The position numbers and the translations under genes were made by a program. From a bacterium (GTDB lineage: Bacteria > Bacillota > Clostridia > Oscillospirales > Acutalibacteraceae), in NCBI GenBank assembly GCA_020627425.1, contig JAHKXX010000305.1:1-13447 (forward strand): a stretch of DNA of 13,447 nt. Direction: 5' to 3'. Shown piece after piece: positions 5,549-13,447 of this stretch (position 1 is its first letter; the number at the start of each line of letters is the position of its first letter). A model generated the notes under the pieces. The model had not been told where the DNA came from, did no database searches, and saw nothing but the letters and a program-made list of their open reading frames with translations.

Positions 5549-6766
5549 ATGAAATATGATTTTGAAACGATTATGGATCGCAGCGGAAAGGACGCTCTTG
5601 CTGTTGACGCAATTGGCGCGGGTGTAGACTGGGCTGTCGTCCCCACAAAGCCGAAAAACGGTTTTTCTGCTATTCCGATGTGGGTAGCGGATATGAATTT
5701 TGCGACTGTGCCGTCCATCCCGAAGGCTGTCATCAAAAGAGCCGAACATCCTGCATACGGTTATTATCTGGCAACAGATGAATACTTCGATTCGATCATC
5801 CGTTGGCAAAAGGAACGCAACGGCGTAAGTGGTTTAGCGAAAGAAAATATCGGTTATGAAAATGGTGTGCTCGGATGTGTCAGTACGGCAATTCAGGCAT
5901 TTAGCGCACCCGGTGAAAAGATACTGTTGCATAGCCCGACATATATTGGCTTTAGTCTCGTCTTAAAAAATACAGGCAGAGTCGCCGAGCTAAGTCCGCT
6001 TAAAAAGGACAAAAATGGCGTGTGGCGGATGGATTACGAGGATATGGACAGGAGGATAAAGAAGAACAATATCCACCTTGTTATCCTTTGCAGTCCGCAC
6101 AATCCCTGTGGCAGAGTATGGGAACGCGATGAGCTGAAAAAGGCTATGGAAATCTTCAGAGACAATCAATGCATAGTTGTTTCCGATGAAATCTGGTCGG
6201 ATATCCTTTTAAACGGCAATAAACATATACCTACACAAAGCGTTTCCGATGACGCGAAAAAGCGCACAATTGCTGTTTATGCGCCGAGCAAGACCTTTAA
6301 CCTAGCAGGACTTATCGGCAGCTATCATATTATTTACGACAAGTATCTGCGTGACAGGATGAACAGGCAGTCGGATATGACGCATTACAATTCAATGAAT
6401 GTTCTGTCTATGCATGCACTTATCGGAGCGTATAAGGACGAAGGCTATCAATGGGTAAACGAGCTGTGTCAGGTGCTTTCCTAAAACATCAATTACGCCT
6501 GCGACACAATACAAAACGAATTTGACGGAATCGAGGTAAGCAAGCCCGAGGGTACATATATGCTGTTCCTTCATTGTGAGAAATATTGCAAAAAGAATAA
6601 TATAACAATTGATGAGCTGATACAAAAGGGCTGGGATATCGGCGTAGCGTGGCAGCAAGGCGCGCCCTTCCATGATTCTTGGGGAATCCGTATGAACCTT
6701 GCCCTTCCCTATTCACTTGTGCTCGAGGCGTTTGACAGATTAAAGAGATATGTATTTACATGCTGA
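5549..6766 (+). pseudogene. patB: MalY/PatB-type PLP enzyme (cystathionine beta-lyase/aminotransferase family), split by TAA
   Basis: One frame runs from ATG 5549 to TGA 6764-6766 with a single stop, TAA at 6482-6484 (codon 312). Read through, it has 404 residues plus the stop codon position, near the usual MalY/PatB length of about 390-400. These fold-type I PLP enzymes cleave C-S bonds of cystathionine or cysteine to ammonia, pyruvate and a thiol; some act as aminotransferases. Visible landmarks are 'PMWVADMNF' (43-51), 'YGYY' (70-73), stacking Y132 in 'SPTY', N185 in 'SPHNPCGRVW', D213 in 'VSDEIWSD', PLP-lysine K248 in 'PSKTFNLAG', and carboxylate-binding R381 in 'WGIRMNLALP'. The stop removes R381 and the small domain. 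AAA to TAA is the simplest change. RBS GGAG lies 9 nt before the start. A chance GAGGG precedes ATG 6560, so the 3' piece could be translated alone, but it would not be an enzyme. Confidence 0.88.
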
Positions 6767-6784
6767 ATTATTTGGGTAATGAAT

Positions 6785-6966
6785 ATGAATAGAACAATTA
6801 AACTAAATACCAGGCGTTTTGTTTTACAGCGACATACAACTGATGACACAGATGCTTTAAGAGCTTTTTCGGTAAAGACTATAAAATGAACCAGTACACG
6901 TGTCGGAGCCCTTATTCCACTAAGTATCACATAATAAGAATGACAGACAGGAAAAACAGATTCTGA
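6785..6966 (+). pseudogene. 5' remnant of a GNAT-type acetyltransferase gene, frameshifted and truncated
   Basis: From ATG 6785 the frame reads 'MNRTIKLNTRRFVLQRHT' and continues 'TDDTDALRAF', the opening of a RimJ/RimL-like GNAT acetyltransferase (beta-1, then 'RL.LR..t.dDa.al'). It stops at TGA 6887. Shifting frame at the T5 run (6866-6870) continues it sensibly: 'FGKDYKMNQYTCRSPYST', like the 'FG.DekM.eYsGWNPY.t' stretch of the family as I recall it. This ends at TGA 6964-6966. The acetyl-CoA binding motif and the rest of the domain are absent. No good RBS precedes the ATG. The assignment rests on about 50 residues. Confidence 0.5.
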
Positions 6967-6992
6967 TTCTGAAAAAAAGAGAGTGTAGGTGA

Positions 6993-7652
6993 ATGAGTAT
7001 GAAATTAATGCCGGCGTTGCCTGAAAGTATTTTTGATATTTGTTACTTGATTTTTGCTATCATCAGTGGATTCCAGTTATTGAAAAGCTTTAAATGCAAG
7101 AAGGAGATACGGTATTATGGATTGATGACTTTGCTGCTTGGCTGCGGCGATGCATTCCATCTTGTACCAAGAGTATTGAATTATTGGTTAAGCGGTGATT
7201 ACACCGTGCCGCTTGGTATCGGCAAGCTGATCACATCCGTTACAATGACGGTTTTCTATCTTCTAATGGAGTACGCGCGACGTGAGCAGTATCAAATTAA
7301 AGGTGAAAAGCCTTTGCTGATAACAGTTTGGGCTCTCAGCATTTGTCGCATAACGTTGTGCGCTTTTCCGCAGAATGGGTGGATAAGCGAGGAGCCTTCT
7401 TTATTGTGGGGAATCATAAGAAATATTCCGTTTGCCGTGATCGGTATAATAACGGTTATTCTGTGGTTTAAGTCGGCAAAAAAAGACAAAACATTCAAAT
7501 GGATATGGCTGGCTGTGACGCTAAGCTTTTTGTTCTATCTTCCGGTCGTTTTGTTCTCACAGGCATTTCCGTTGATCGGAATGTTGATGTTACCAAAGAC
7601 CTGCATGTATATTTGGATGATCATAATGTTTTTGCAAGCCAAAAAAGAATAG
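6993..7652 (+). CDS. Seven-helix integral membrane protein of unknown function (219 aa)
   Basis: Seven membrane helices are predicted at about 13-31, 41-58, 75-93, 107-125, 139-159, 168-188 and 194-215, with basic loops ('KCKKEIR', 'KSAKKDKTFK'). The motif 'GCGDAFHLVPRVLNYW' at the end of helix 2 carries charged and His residues that could bind a ligand or metal; this is inference. No signal peptide or enzyme motif is present, and I cannot name a family. AGGTG (6987-6991) is very close to ATG 6993 and better spaced for the second ATG at 6999, so the product may begin 'MKLMPALPESIF'. No terminator follows before the polymerase gene 79 bp downstream. Confidence 0.85.
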   Translation: MSMKLMPALPESIFDICYLIFAIISGFQLLKSFKCKKEIRYYGLMTLLLGCGDAFHLVPRVLNYWLSGDYTVPLGIGKLITSVTMTVFYLLMEYARREQYQIKGEKPLLITVWALSICRITLCAFPQNGWISEEPSLLWGIIRNIPFAVIGIITVILWFKSAKKDKTFKWIWLAVTLSFLFYLPVVLFSQAFPLIGMLMLPKTCMYIWMIIMFLQAKKE

Positions 7653-7731
7653 TAGCCGGCGAACTTTGTACAGTCGGAAGAGTATATATCCTCCTTTTTA
7701 ACACAAACACAATTTATAACTTTATTTTATT

Positions 7732-8979
7732 ATGAAACGATTGATTTTCCATATAGACGTCAACAGCGCGTTTCTCTCTTGGGAAGCTACTCGGCGCGTT
7801 CAAAACGGCGAGGATGATTTACGGCTTATTCCGTCAGCCATCGGCGGGAATCCCGAAAGCAGGAGAGGCGTTGTGTTGGCAAAATCTATACCAGCTAAAA
7901 AGTTTAATATCAAAACAGGTGAGCCAATAAGCATGGCACTCAGAAAATGTCCCTCACTCGTAATCGCCCCGCCCGATTTCAATCTCTACTCCAAATGCTC
8001 AAGGGCGTTCAAGGATATATGTCGTTCATACGCTCCTGTAGTTGAGGAGTTCTCAATTGACGAGTGCTTTCTTGATTTTTCCGGAACAGGACTCGTTTAC
8101 CCCGATCCTATGGCTTTGGCGTATGAAATAAAAGACAAAATCAAAAACGAGCTCGGATTTACGGTCAATGTCGGTATAGGTGAGAATAAGCTGTGCGCTA
8201 AGATGGCAAGTGATTTTGAAAAGCCAGACAAAGTACACACTCTGTTTCCGGATGAAATCTCGACAAAGCTGTGGCCTATGGCAGTCGGCGAGTTGCTGTT
8301 TATCGGCAGCTCAACGACAAAAAAGCTCACAGATATTGGAATACGCACAATCGGTGAGCTGGCGGCTTACGATGTTAAGGCACTGCGTTCAGTTTTAGGC
8401 GATAAAATGAGTCTGCAATGCCATAACTACGCAAACGGAATTGATAACAGTCCCGTCAGAGCAGAACGCGAGGAAGCAAAGAGCTATTCAAACTCCGTTA
8501 CACTTGAGGATGACGTAAAAACGGATGAGACTGCTCACGCTATCCTTCTGGCACTATCGGACAGCGTATCGCGTCATATGAGAAGTGACGGCGCAATGGC
8601 TTTCAGCGTATCGGTTACTATCCGTTTTCTCGATTTCAAAAAAAAATCGCACCAATGTCAACTGAATTCTCCGGTCAATACTACGAAGGCTGTATACGAA
8701 ACCGCGAAAAAGCTGCTATCTGAGATGTGGCGCAATCATAAACCGTTAAGACTTATAAGCATTACGCTTTCTAATCTTTCAAAAGACAAAACATCGGGGG
8801 TTCAGATGTCGCTGTTCAACGAAACCATAGAACTTAACAACGAGCGTGATGAAAAGCTCGACAAAACTCTCGATTCAATTCGGGGTCGGTTCGGCTCGGG
8901 TATCGTACAACGCGGAACTGTTATGGGTACTGGTTTGTATGTTGCTAAAATATTTAACGGTGAAATGGATAAAGAATAA
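7732..8979 (+). CDS. dinB: Y-family translesion DNA polymerase (DinB/UmuC type, 415 aa)
   Basis: Error-prone polymerases of this family copy past damaged template bases at stalled forks, docked on the sliding clamp. Palm residues are visible: D9 in 'FHIDVNSAF' and D110-E111 in 'EEFSIDECFLDFS' bind the two metal ions. F14 sits at the steric-gate position that excludes ribonucleotides. 'GVVLAKSIPAKKFNIKTGEP' (46-65) is the finger region. A helix-hairpin-helix thumb ('IGSSTTKKLTDIGIRTIGEL') lies at 191-210, the little-finger domain follows, and 'QMSLF' (358-362) is a beta-clamp-binding motif. Length fits the Firmicutes group. No Shine-Dalgarno site precedes the ATG; the leader is AT-rich, with TATAAC at about 7714-7719. 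I see no LexA box that I can support. The group is sometimes labelled UmuC rather than DinB. Confidence 0.93.
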   Translation: MKRLIFHIDVNSAFLSWEATRRVQNGEDDLRLIPSAIGGNPESRRGVVLAKSIPAKKFNIKTGEPISMALRKCPSLVIAPPDFNLYSKCSRAFKDICRSYAPVVEEFSIDECFLDFSGTGLVYPDPMALAYEIKDKIKNELGFTVNVGIGENKLCAKMASDFEKPDKVHTLFPDEISTKLWPMAVGELLFIGSSTTKKLTDIGIRTIGELAAYDVKALRSVLGDKMSLQCHNYANGIDNSPVRAEREEAKSYSNSVTLEDDVKTDETAHAILLALSDSVSRHMRSDGAMAFSVSVTIRFLDFKKKSHQCQLNSPVNTTKAVYETAKKLLSEMWRNHKPLRLISITLSNLSKDKTSGVQMSLFNETIELNNERDEKLDKTLDSIRGRFGSGIVQRGTVMGTGLYVAKIFNGEMDKE

Positions 8980-9028
8980 TCTTTGAAATACTAAGCTGCA
9001 AATGTGAATAAATTATCTTTACAAAATC

Positions 9029-9063
9029 AAAAGCTCTGCTCGCTCTAAGCAGAGCTTTTAAAT
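9029..9063 (+). terminator. Rho-independent terminator after the Y-family polymerase
   Basis: A perfect 12-bp stem, AAAAGCTCTGCT (9029-9040) with AGCAGAGCTTTT (9048-9059), encloses a 7-nt loop about 50 bp past the polymerase stop. The arms end in A4/T4, so it could work in both directions. Downstream, 9064-9199 shows nothing I can name. Confidence 0.75.
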
Positions 9064-9199
9064 ATTATTCACTAAAACCGGTACCAAAAACAGCGTCCAT
9101 ACTTTTGCGTGCTGAATAGCCTTGATTCGTAAATACGAAAAACTGTCAACAATAAAGATAAAAAATAGCAAGAATGTCTGATGTTTACCTTCAATTATA

Positions 9200-9253
9200 T
9201 TGATTTTTCAGTATTTTAGTGGTACAATGATAATGTATTATGGGTATTGTACC
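9200..9253 (+). promoter_or_regulatory. Promoter of the large surface-protein gene with an overlapping operator-like dyad
   Basis: TTGATT (9200-9205), a 17-nt spacer and an extended -10, TG-G-TACAAT (9220-9228), form a strong promoter about 130 bp before the ATG at 9357. The -10 box is the right half of GGTACAAT (9221-9228), whose exact inverse ATTGTACC lies at 9246-9253, 17 nt away. A repressor bound there would cover the -10 box and the start of transcription. Alternatively the dyad may be a leader hairpin in the RNA. Confidence 0.55.
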
Positions 9254-9266
9254 CATTGTTATTCAG

Positions 9267-9297
9267 CTATTTCGGTAATACTCCTGCTCCGAAATAG
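9267..9297 (+). other. 9-bp inverted repeat in the leader of the surface-protein gene
   Basis: CTATTTCGG (9267-9275) and CCGAAATAG (9289-9297) are exact inverses with a 13-nt loop. They lie in the predicted 5' untranslated region, 60 bp before the start codon. There is no T run, so it is not a standard terminator. It may be an RNA hairpin affecting stability or a protein-binding site. No known riboswitch pattern is recognised. Confidence 0.45.
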
Positions 9298-9356
9298 ACA
9301 TAAAACAGCAAAAGACCCGGCAATTCTAAAATCAGAAAAGAACGGAGGAAAATCCA

Positions 9357-12300
9357 ATGAAAACCATTACAAAACGCATGATGGCAATCCTGCTGAGCCT
9401 GATGGTGATCTGCTCGCTGTTTCCGCTGAATGTGTTCTCGCTGGAACCGCTTGACCCCGGCGCTTTTGAAGGCGCTATCATCACGGGTGTGGTCGACGGT
9501 CAGGGCTACATATCCCTGAAAGCCGAACGGAACGGCAGCACCGGCAATTCCATCAACCACATTCTGGCACACGATCAGATCTACATCAACGTGCTGTCCG
9601 GCAGCTGCGGTACTGACGAAACCGGAACCCCTATCTCCACTGAGCTGCGCGATATCTACGCAACCGACGTGAACGGTAACAGAATCCCTGTCTATGAAAA
9701 CAGGAATAGTTACAACCCTGAAAATAGTTACTATCAGTACTTTTTCATAATGCCCAACGAGAACGATGTTACAGTTACGGCTGTCTTCCGAGCTCCCGGC
9801 GAGCCCACCTACACTCACCACATTTACACGGAGACACGAGGCAAGGGTACCATAACACTCATGACGGATGATGACGTAGAAGCCGGACAGGAGGTAACCG
9901 TACACTGTGAGCGCACCATAGATATCAACGACCCGGATAATCAGGAGTTCAAGAGGATTATCGTGCGCGACATGCAGGGCAACATTCTGTTCCGCACAAT
10001 GGATTACGCACTAAATGAGTATGACTATACTTTTATCATGCCTGATTGTGACGTGCGGGTCACCGCTGCCTTCGCGAAAATCTTTGAGGGCGCGAAATAT
10101 GAAGTTTTCACAAATGTAACAGGCGGCTATATTATGCCAAATCCCCATGTTGCAGAGGAAAACAGCAGTGTCAACCTGAACTGGTACGGTGGAAGCTCCG
10201 GTAGCACGGATTTTATGAACAAAGACTATTATCTGGAGTCTATCAGCGCCGTAGATCAGTACGGTGTACCTGTGCCTGTCACTCTGGACGAGTACTCGAG
10301 TCCTGTCATTGTCTCCATGCCGCCGGCGGATGTGACGGTCACGGCTGATATCCGCGAGTTCGGTCCCTTTGGTCAGACCTACCGCGTTATACTCGATCCC
10401 GGCGAAGGCGGCGGCGAACCGATCGTCTACGAATCAGACTACGGCAGGCACCTTGAAAAAGTCTGGAATTTCAGCTTCTACTACGACCACGGTCCCTGCT
10501 TCCTCCTGTTCCCGTACTTCTGCGCAGAAGGGTTCACGGCGCCACAGGATGGCTACGTTTTTGCCGGTTGGGAGGGCAACGAGACCTATAACAATCTGAC
10601 TTCGACGGAAACCACCTTCACCGCAAAGTGGGAGTACGATTGGAGCGCTGTACCAAATGCACAGTGCAGCTTTGTGCCGGGCGCAGTCACACTGGACGGC
10701 GCTGGCGATACGACTTTCGACTTCACCGCCGAGAGCTTCAGCGGCGGCAAAGTCCTGATGAACGGCAACTATGAGCGCGTGGAAAAGGTGCTGGCATGCT
10801 TTGCGGGTTCCGTTCAGTTGAGCAACGGAACGAGCACGGTTCTTGCTACCCTGACCGACACGCAGCAGAATGGTCTCATGTTCACCTACGGCGCACAGGA
10901 TCAGGTAAATGAGATCACTATAAACGTCGATCCGTATGCCTTTGAGCAGGCGGAACCCGGCGTCTATACAGGCAATCTGTTATATTCGACCCAGTGGTAC
11001 ATCGGCAATGAGCTCAAGGGCGATAAGGTCGACTGCTATCTGCCGATCACGCTGAACGTGCCGGAGAAAAGCACCGTCACGTTTGATGCCTGCGGCGGCA
11101 CTGTAAACCCGTCTCAGTCGCAGACCAAACGCACCGGCACGCTGGACAGCCTGCCCACTCCGACGATGACCGGTTACAACTTCCGCGGCTGGTTCACTCA
11201 GGCAGATGGCGGCGAACAGATCACGACCGACACGGTATTCACCGAAAACACAACTGTCTACGCCCACTGGTACGGTCCGAGCAGCTATACGCTGTCGGTT
11301 CCGAATGAAATTACTCTGACCCAGTTTGACGAATTCACCGGCTTTGAATCAAATGTCACTTCTATGACGCTGTATGAAGACGAAGCCGGTTACAAGCCGG
11401 ATCGACTGCAGGTACGCTTTGAGAGCGGTGTGCTGGAGAACTCGGCGGATTCGTCGGAAAAGCTTCCGTTCAAGCTGAGCCAGCTTCCGGACAGCACACT
11501 CGTCGGCAGCACAAAATCGCGTGAATGGACCTTGCAGGATCTTGGGGAAGCACAGTCAATCTACATAAACATCCCGTCTGATGCCTGGAACAGTGCTGCA
11601 CCCGGCACATATTACGGCAACATCAGCTATACGACCCGCTGGGGCTATGACGTCGGCGACGAAACAGTCTGGTCCAACGACGTGAGAACCGAATCGAGGC
11701 TGGTCAGCGTCACTATAACTCCGGGCTATCTTATCGACGTTTCTGCAAGTCCGGCATTGGGCGGCACAGTCACAGGTGGCGGAAGATTCCAGCAAGGCGA
11801 AACATTCACGCTGACGGCATCTCCGAAAGAGAACTTTGAATTTGGCGGCTGGGCGGTAGACGGTGTACACATCACCAACGAACTGACCTATCAGTCACAA
11901 GCCTTTGCTGATCATGAAGTAGTCGCATACTTCGTGCCTAAATTTACAGTGATACTTGATCCCGGCGAAGGAACGGGCGATCGCCTCATCTATGACATCG
12001 CCTATCAGGCTGAAATACCCAAAAAAGAAAATGCGCAGCCAGGACAGTTCTATTATGACCCTAACGGCAGCGTCGGCTTCCGGCTGCCGCAGGAACGCCC
12101 GGACAGCTTCACTGCACCGAATACAGACATTTTCGGCGGCTGGGAATACGCACAGGAATACTCCGTGCTATTCTCCGGAGAGACCACCTTCACAGCAACC
12201 TGGAAAAAAGCCGTACCGGTGGACTTCCGGCTTCTCGGCGATCCGTCTCTGGTTACTTACAGTCTTTGTCAGTGTGAGAAGCTTTTAGACTACAGTCAGA

Positions 12301-13447
12301 GCTTCGAGTACTGGGGCGCGACCCCACTTATCGACGGAAGAGCCTATCTCAACTGGGACGTAGGTCTCGAGGTAAAACCGAACGGTGAAGGACCGGACAA
12401 CTTCATTCTCTATACTTCCGGCAAATCAAGTGAGGGTCATCCATATATAAGCGGATCTAACGTGAGAACATTCGATGCGAATAACCCCCTCTACACCTAC
12501 CACACATCGTATATCGGCGACGCTCCCGTGAAAATGAGCCTAGTGCTCAATCCGGTTATTGTCACTTTCAACAAGAACGGAGGATACTACATTTTCAGTG
12601 ACGACACTTATGAGCATGCGGTATCCAACAACTATCCGTCCAAGCTTCATGAAAACGAGTTTTATAAAACCGGCTACAGCTTTACCGGCTGGAACACCGA
12701 ACCGAACGGCAGCGGCACATCCTATACTGATTGTCAAGAGGTCACCTTCACCGAGCCTGTTACACTCTACGCCCAGTGGGGAAAGATCTCACAAATCAAG
12801 ACCGATGGCAACGTAAGTGTCTACCGCGCGGACGACAACTGGTCCACAACCCCCCTGACCGAGGCGGTCGAGGGCGAAGAGCTTCAGATCGTACAAAATT
12901 ATAATAAGTGTCAGCCCGGTAAGTACTTCACCGGCGAGTTCACTGTGAACGGAAATGGTCTCGGAGGCGTAGTAAACTCCGGCCACTTCAACCCGGTCGA
13001 CACGTTTATAATGCCTGCCAATGAGGTTACAGTCGGCGCGGTTCAGGAGGACAAGACCGCGTATACGGTTGACCTGACCACAAAAAGCTCTGTCGAGGTG
13101 CCAATGCGGGTTTATTCTGAACTCAGGCACAATTACAGCGAAAACTCAACATATGATCCGGACAACGGCGATATGCTCATCGACCTCAACGCAAGCGGCA
13201 CTCCCGACGTTCGTCTGTACTATGAGGAGCAGTTTGACAATATGATGCTCTCCCTGATGCCGCAGGCGGATGGAGCACGAAGCTACGTCACCCACTGTGA
13301 AGACGACTTCAACGTGCCCTACAGCACGATCACGGTAGTCCTTCCTCTCCCGGACGGCTTCTATCTCAGCTTCTCCGGTGAAGAAGAGCTGCTTTTAGGC
13401 AATAGGTTTACAAGCGATCCAGACAATCAAGACGAATACCTGCTGAC
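9357..13447 (+). CDS. Large secreted modular surface protein with InlB B-repeat-like and Ig-like modules; 3' end beyond the window
   Basis: The frame is open for 1,363 codons to the right edge. ATG 9357 has ACGGAGG about 9 nt upstream. A signal peptide is clear: 'KTITKR', hydrophobic 'MMAILLSLMVICSLFPL', likely cut after 'NVFS' (28). InlB B-repeat-like units lie at about 344-427 ('VILDPGEG' to 'FTAKW'), 572-640 ('VTFDACGGTV', 'GYNFRGWFT', 'VYAHW'), 791-861 (divergent, 'NFEFGGWAVDG'), 863-952 ('VILDPGEG' to 'FTATW') and 1067-1142 ('VTFNKNGG', 'GYSFTGWNTEPNGSG', 'LYAQW'). Two paralogous Ig-like modules (about 430-570, 643-789) each end with 'PGxYxGnxxY'. Motifs like 'FIMPxxxVTVxAxF' recur near 129, 226, 319 and 1217. 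B-repeats occur in Gram-positive adhesins; ligand or enzyme activity cannot be told. No LPXTG or dockerin is seen within the window. GC content appears higher than in the left half. It stands alone behind its own promoter. Confidence 0.93.
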   Translation, partial: MKTITKRMMAILLSLMVICSLFPLNVFSLEPLDPGAFEGAIITGVVDGQGYISLKAERNGSTGNSINHILAHDQIYINVLSGSCGTDETGTPISTELRDIYATDVNGNRIPVYENRNSYNPENSYYQYFFIMPNENDVTVTAVFRAPGEPTYTHHIYTETRGKGTITLMTDDDVEAGQEVTVHCERTIDINDPDNQEFKRIIVRDMQGNILFRTMDYALNEYDYTFIMPDCDVRVTAAFAKIFEGAKYEVFTNVTGGYIMPNPHVAEENSSVNLNWYGGSSGSTDFMNKDYYLESISAVDQYGVPVPVTLDEYSSPVIVSMPPADVTVTADIREFGPFGQTYRVILDPGEGGGEPIVYESDYGRHLEKVWNFSFYYDHGPCFLLFPYFCAEGFTAPQDGYVFAGWEGNETYNNLTSTETTFTAKWEYDWSAVPNAQCSFVPGAVTLDGAGDTTFDFTAESFSGGKVLMNGNYERVEKVLACFAGSVQLSNGTSTVLATLTDTQQNGLMFTYGAQDQVNEITINVDPYAFEQAEPGVYTGNLLYSTQWYIGNELKGDKVDCYLPITLNVPEKSTVTFDACGGTVNPSQSQTKRTGTLDSLPTPTMTGYNFRGWFTQADGGEQITTDTVFTENTTVYAHWYGPSSYTLSVPNEITLTQFDEFTGFESNVTSMTLYEDEAGYKPDRLQVRFESGVLENSADSSEKLPFKLSQLPDSTLVGSTKSREWTLQDLGEAQSIYINIPSDAWNSAAPGTYYGNISYTTRWGYDVGDETVWSNDVRTESRLVSVTITPGYLIDVSASPALGGTVTGGGRFQQGETFTLTASPKENFEFGGWAVDGVHITNELTYQSQAFADHEVVAYFVPKFTVILDPGEGTGDRLIYDIAYQAEIPKKENAQPGQFYYDPNGSVGFRLPQERPDSFTAPNTDIFGGWEYAQEYSVLFSGETTFTATWKKAVPVDFRLLGDPSLVTYSLCQCEKLLDYSQSFEYWGATPLIDGRAYLNWDVGLEVKPNGEGPDNFILYTSGKSSEGHPYISGSNVRTFDANNPLYTYHTSYIGDAPVKMSLVLNPVIVTFNKNGGYYIFSDDTYEHAVSNNYPSKLHENEFYKTGYSFTGWNTEPNGSGTSYTDCQEVTFTEPVTLYAQWGKISQIKTDGNVSVYRADDNWSTTPLTEAVEGEELQIVQNYNKCQPGKYFTGEFTVNGNGLGGVVNSGHFNPVDTFIMPANEVTVGAVQEDKTAYTVDLTTKSSVEVPMRVYSELRHNYSENSTYDPDNGDMLIDLNASGTPDVRLYYEEQFDNMMLSLMPQADGARSYVTHCEDDFNVPYSTITVVLPLPDGFYLSFSGEEELLLGNRFTSDPDNQDEYLL

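Noticed and set aside
1382..6484. Stop-codon reassignment explaining the TAG and TAA interruptions
   Set aside because: Two different stop codons interrupt genes, while intact neighbours end normally with TAG (5527, 7652) and TAA (2373, 8979). Point lesions are simpler.
9200..9356. Riboswitch in the leader of the surface-protein gene
   Set aside because: Only two simple dyads are visible; no known aptamer signature or terminator/antiterminator pair.
9267..13130. Several minus-strand open frames of 60-212 codons opposite the surface-protein gene
   Set aside because: They are antisense shadows of a continuous, domain-rich plus-strand frame and lack ribosome-binding sites and protein-like motifs.

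Overview
The window looks like a chromosomal accessory region of a gut Clostridia/Oscillospirales bacterium, most likely Ruminococcus or a close relative. This is judged from protein style: a zinc-ribbon/TIR protein type common in Ruminococcaceae, surface proteins built of InlB-type B-repeats, a surface-protein C-terminus ending in an 'LYWYNQAANTYF'-like motif, and good Shine-Dalgarno sites. No 16S or ribosomal marker is present, so the assignment is inference.

Layout. Positions 1-2002 (minus strand) hold a broken gene for a membrane TIR-domain protein: zinc ribbon, helical region, TIR, one membrane segment and 37-residue tandem repeats. One in-frame TAG cuts it before the probable catalytic glutamate. 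Next come its promoter, a phase-locked 7-bp tandem repeat, a terminator, and a six-helix membrane protein of unknown function (2373-3023, minus) with a near-consensus promoter.

Positions 3100-5100 are repeat-rich and gene-poor. Three copies of one dispersed repeat family occur: A on plus, B inverted, C a short palindromic form. They surround a tRNA-Gly(GCC) gene with its own promoter and terminator, and a decayed minus-strand pair: the 3' end of a surface-protein gene and a small frameshifted peptide gene. A and B form an inverted repeat of about 200 bp enclosing this cargo.

Positions 5225-8979 (plus) hold a small membrane protein, a MalY/PatB-type PLP enzyme split by one TAA, a remnant of a GNAT acetyltransferase, a seven-helix membrane protein and a Y-family DNA polymerase. 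A strong hairpin follows the polymerase.

From 9357 to the right edge (and beyond it) runs one uninterrupted frame of more than 1,363 codons. It encodes a secreted modular surface protein with InlB B-repeat-like units, two paralogous Ig-like modules and recurrent 'MP..xVTV' motifs. Its start has a near-consensus promoter whose -10 box lies inside an 8-bp dyad.

The striking property of the window is decay. Five genes carry a single nonsense codon, a frameshift or a truncation, all between 1 and 7000 and around the repeats, while the polymerase, both membrane proteins and the large surface gene are intact. I see no CRISPR array, rRNA, transposase or integrase gene. The genes do not form an obvious pathway. 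The nearest things to a system are the TIR membrane protein, whose predicted topology resembles a receptor, and the repeat family flanking the tRNA gene.
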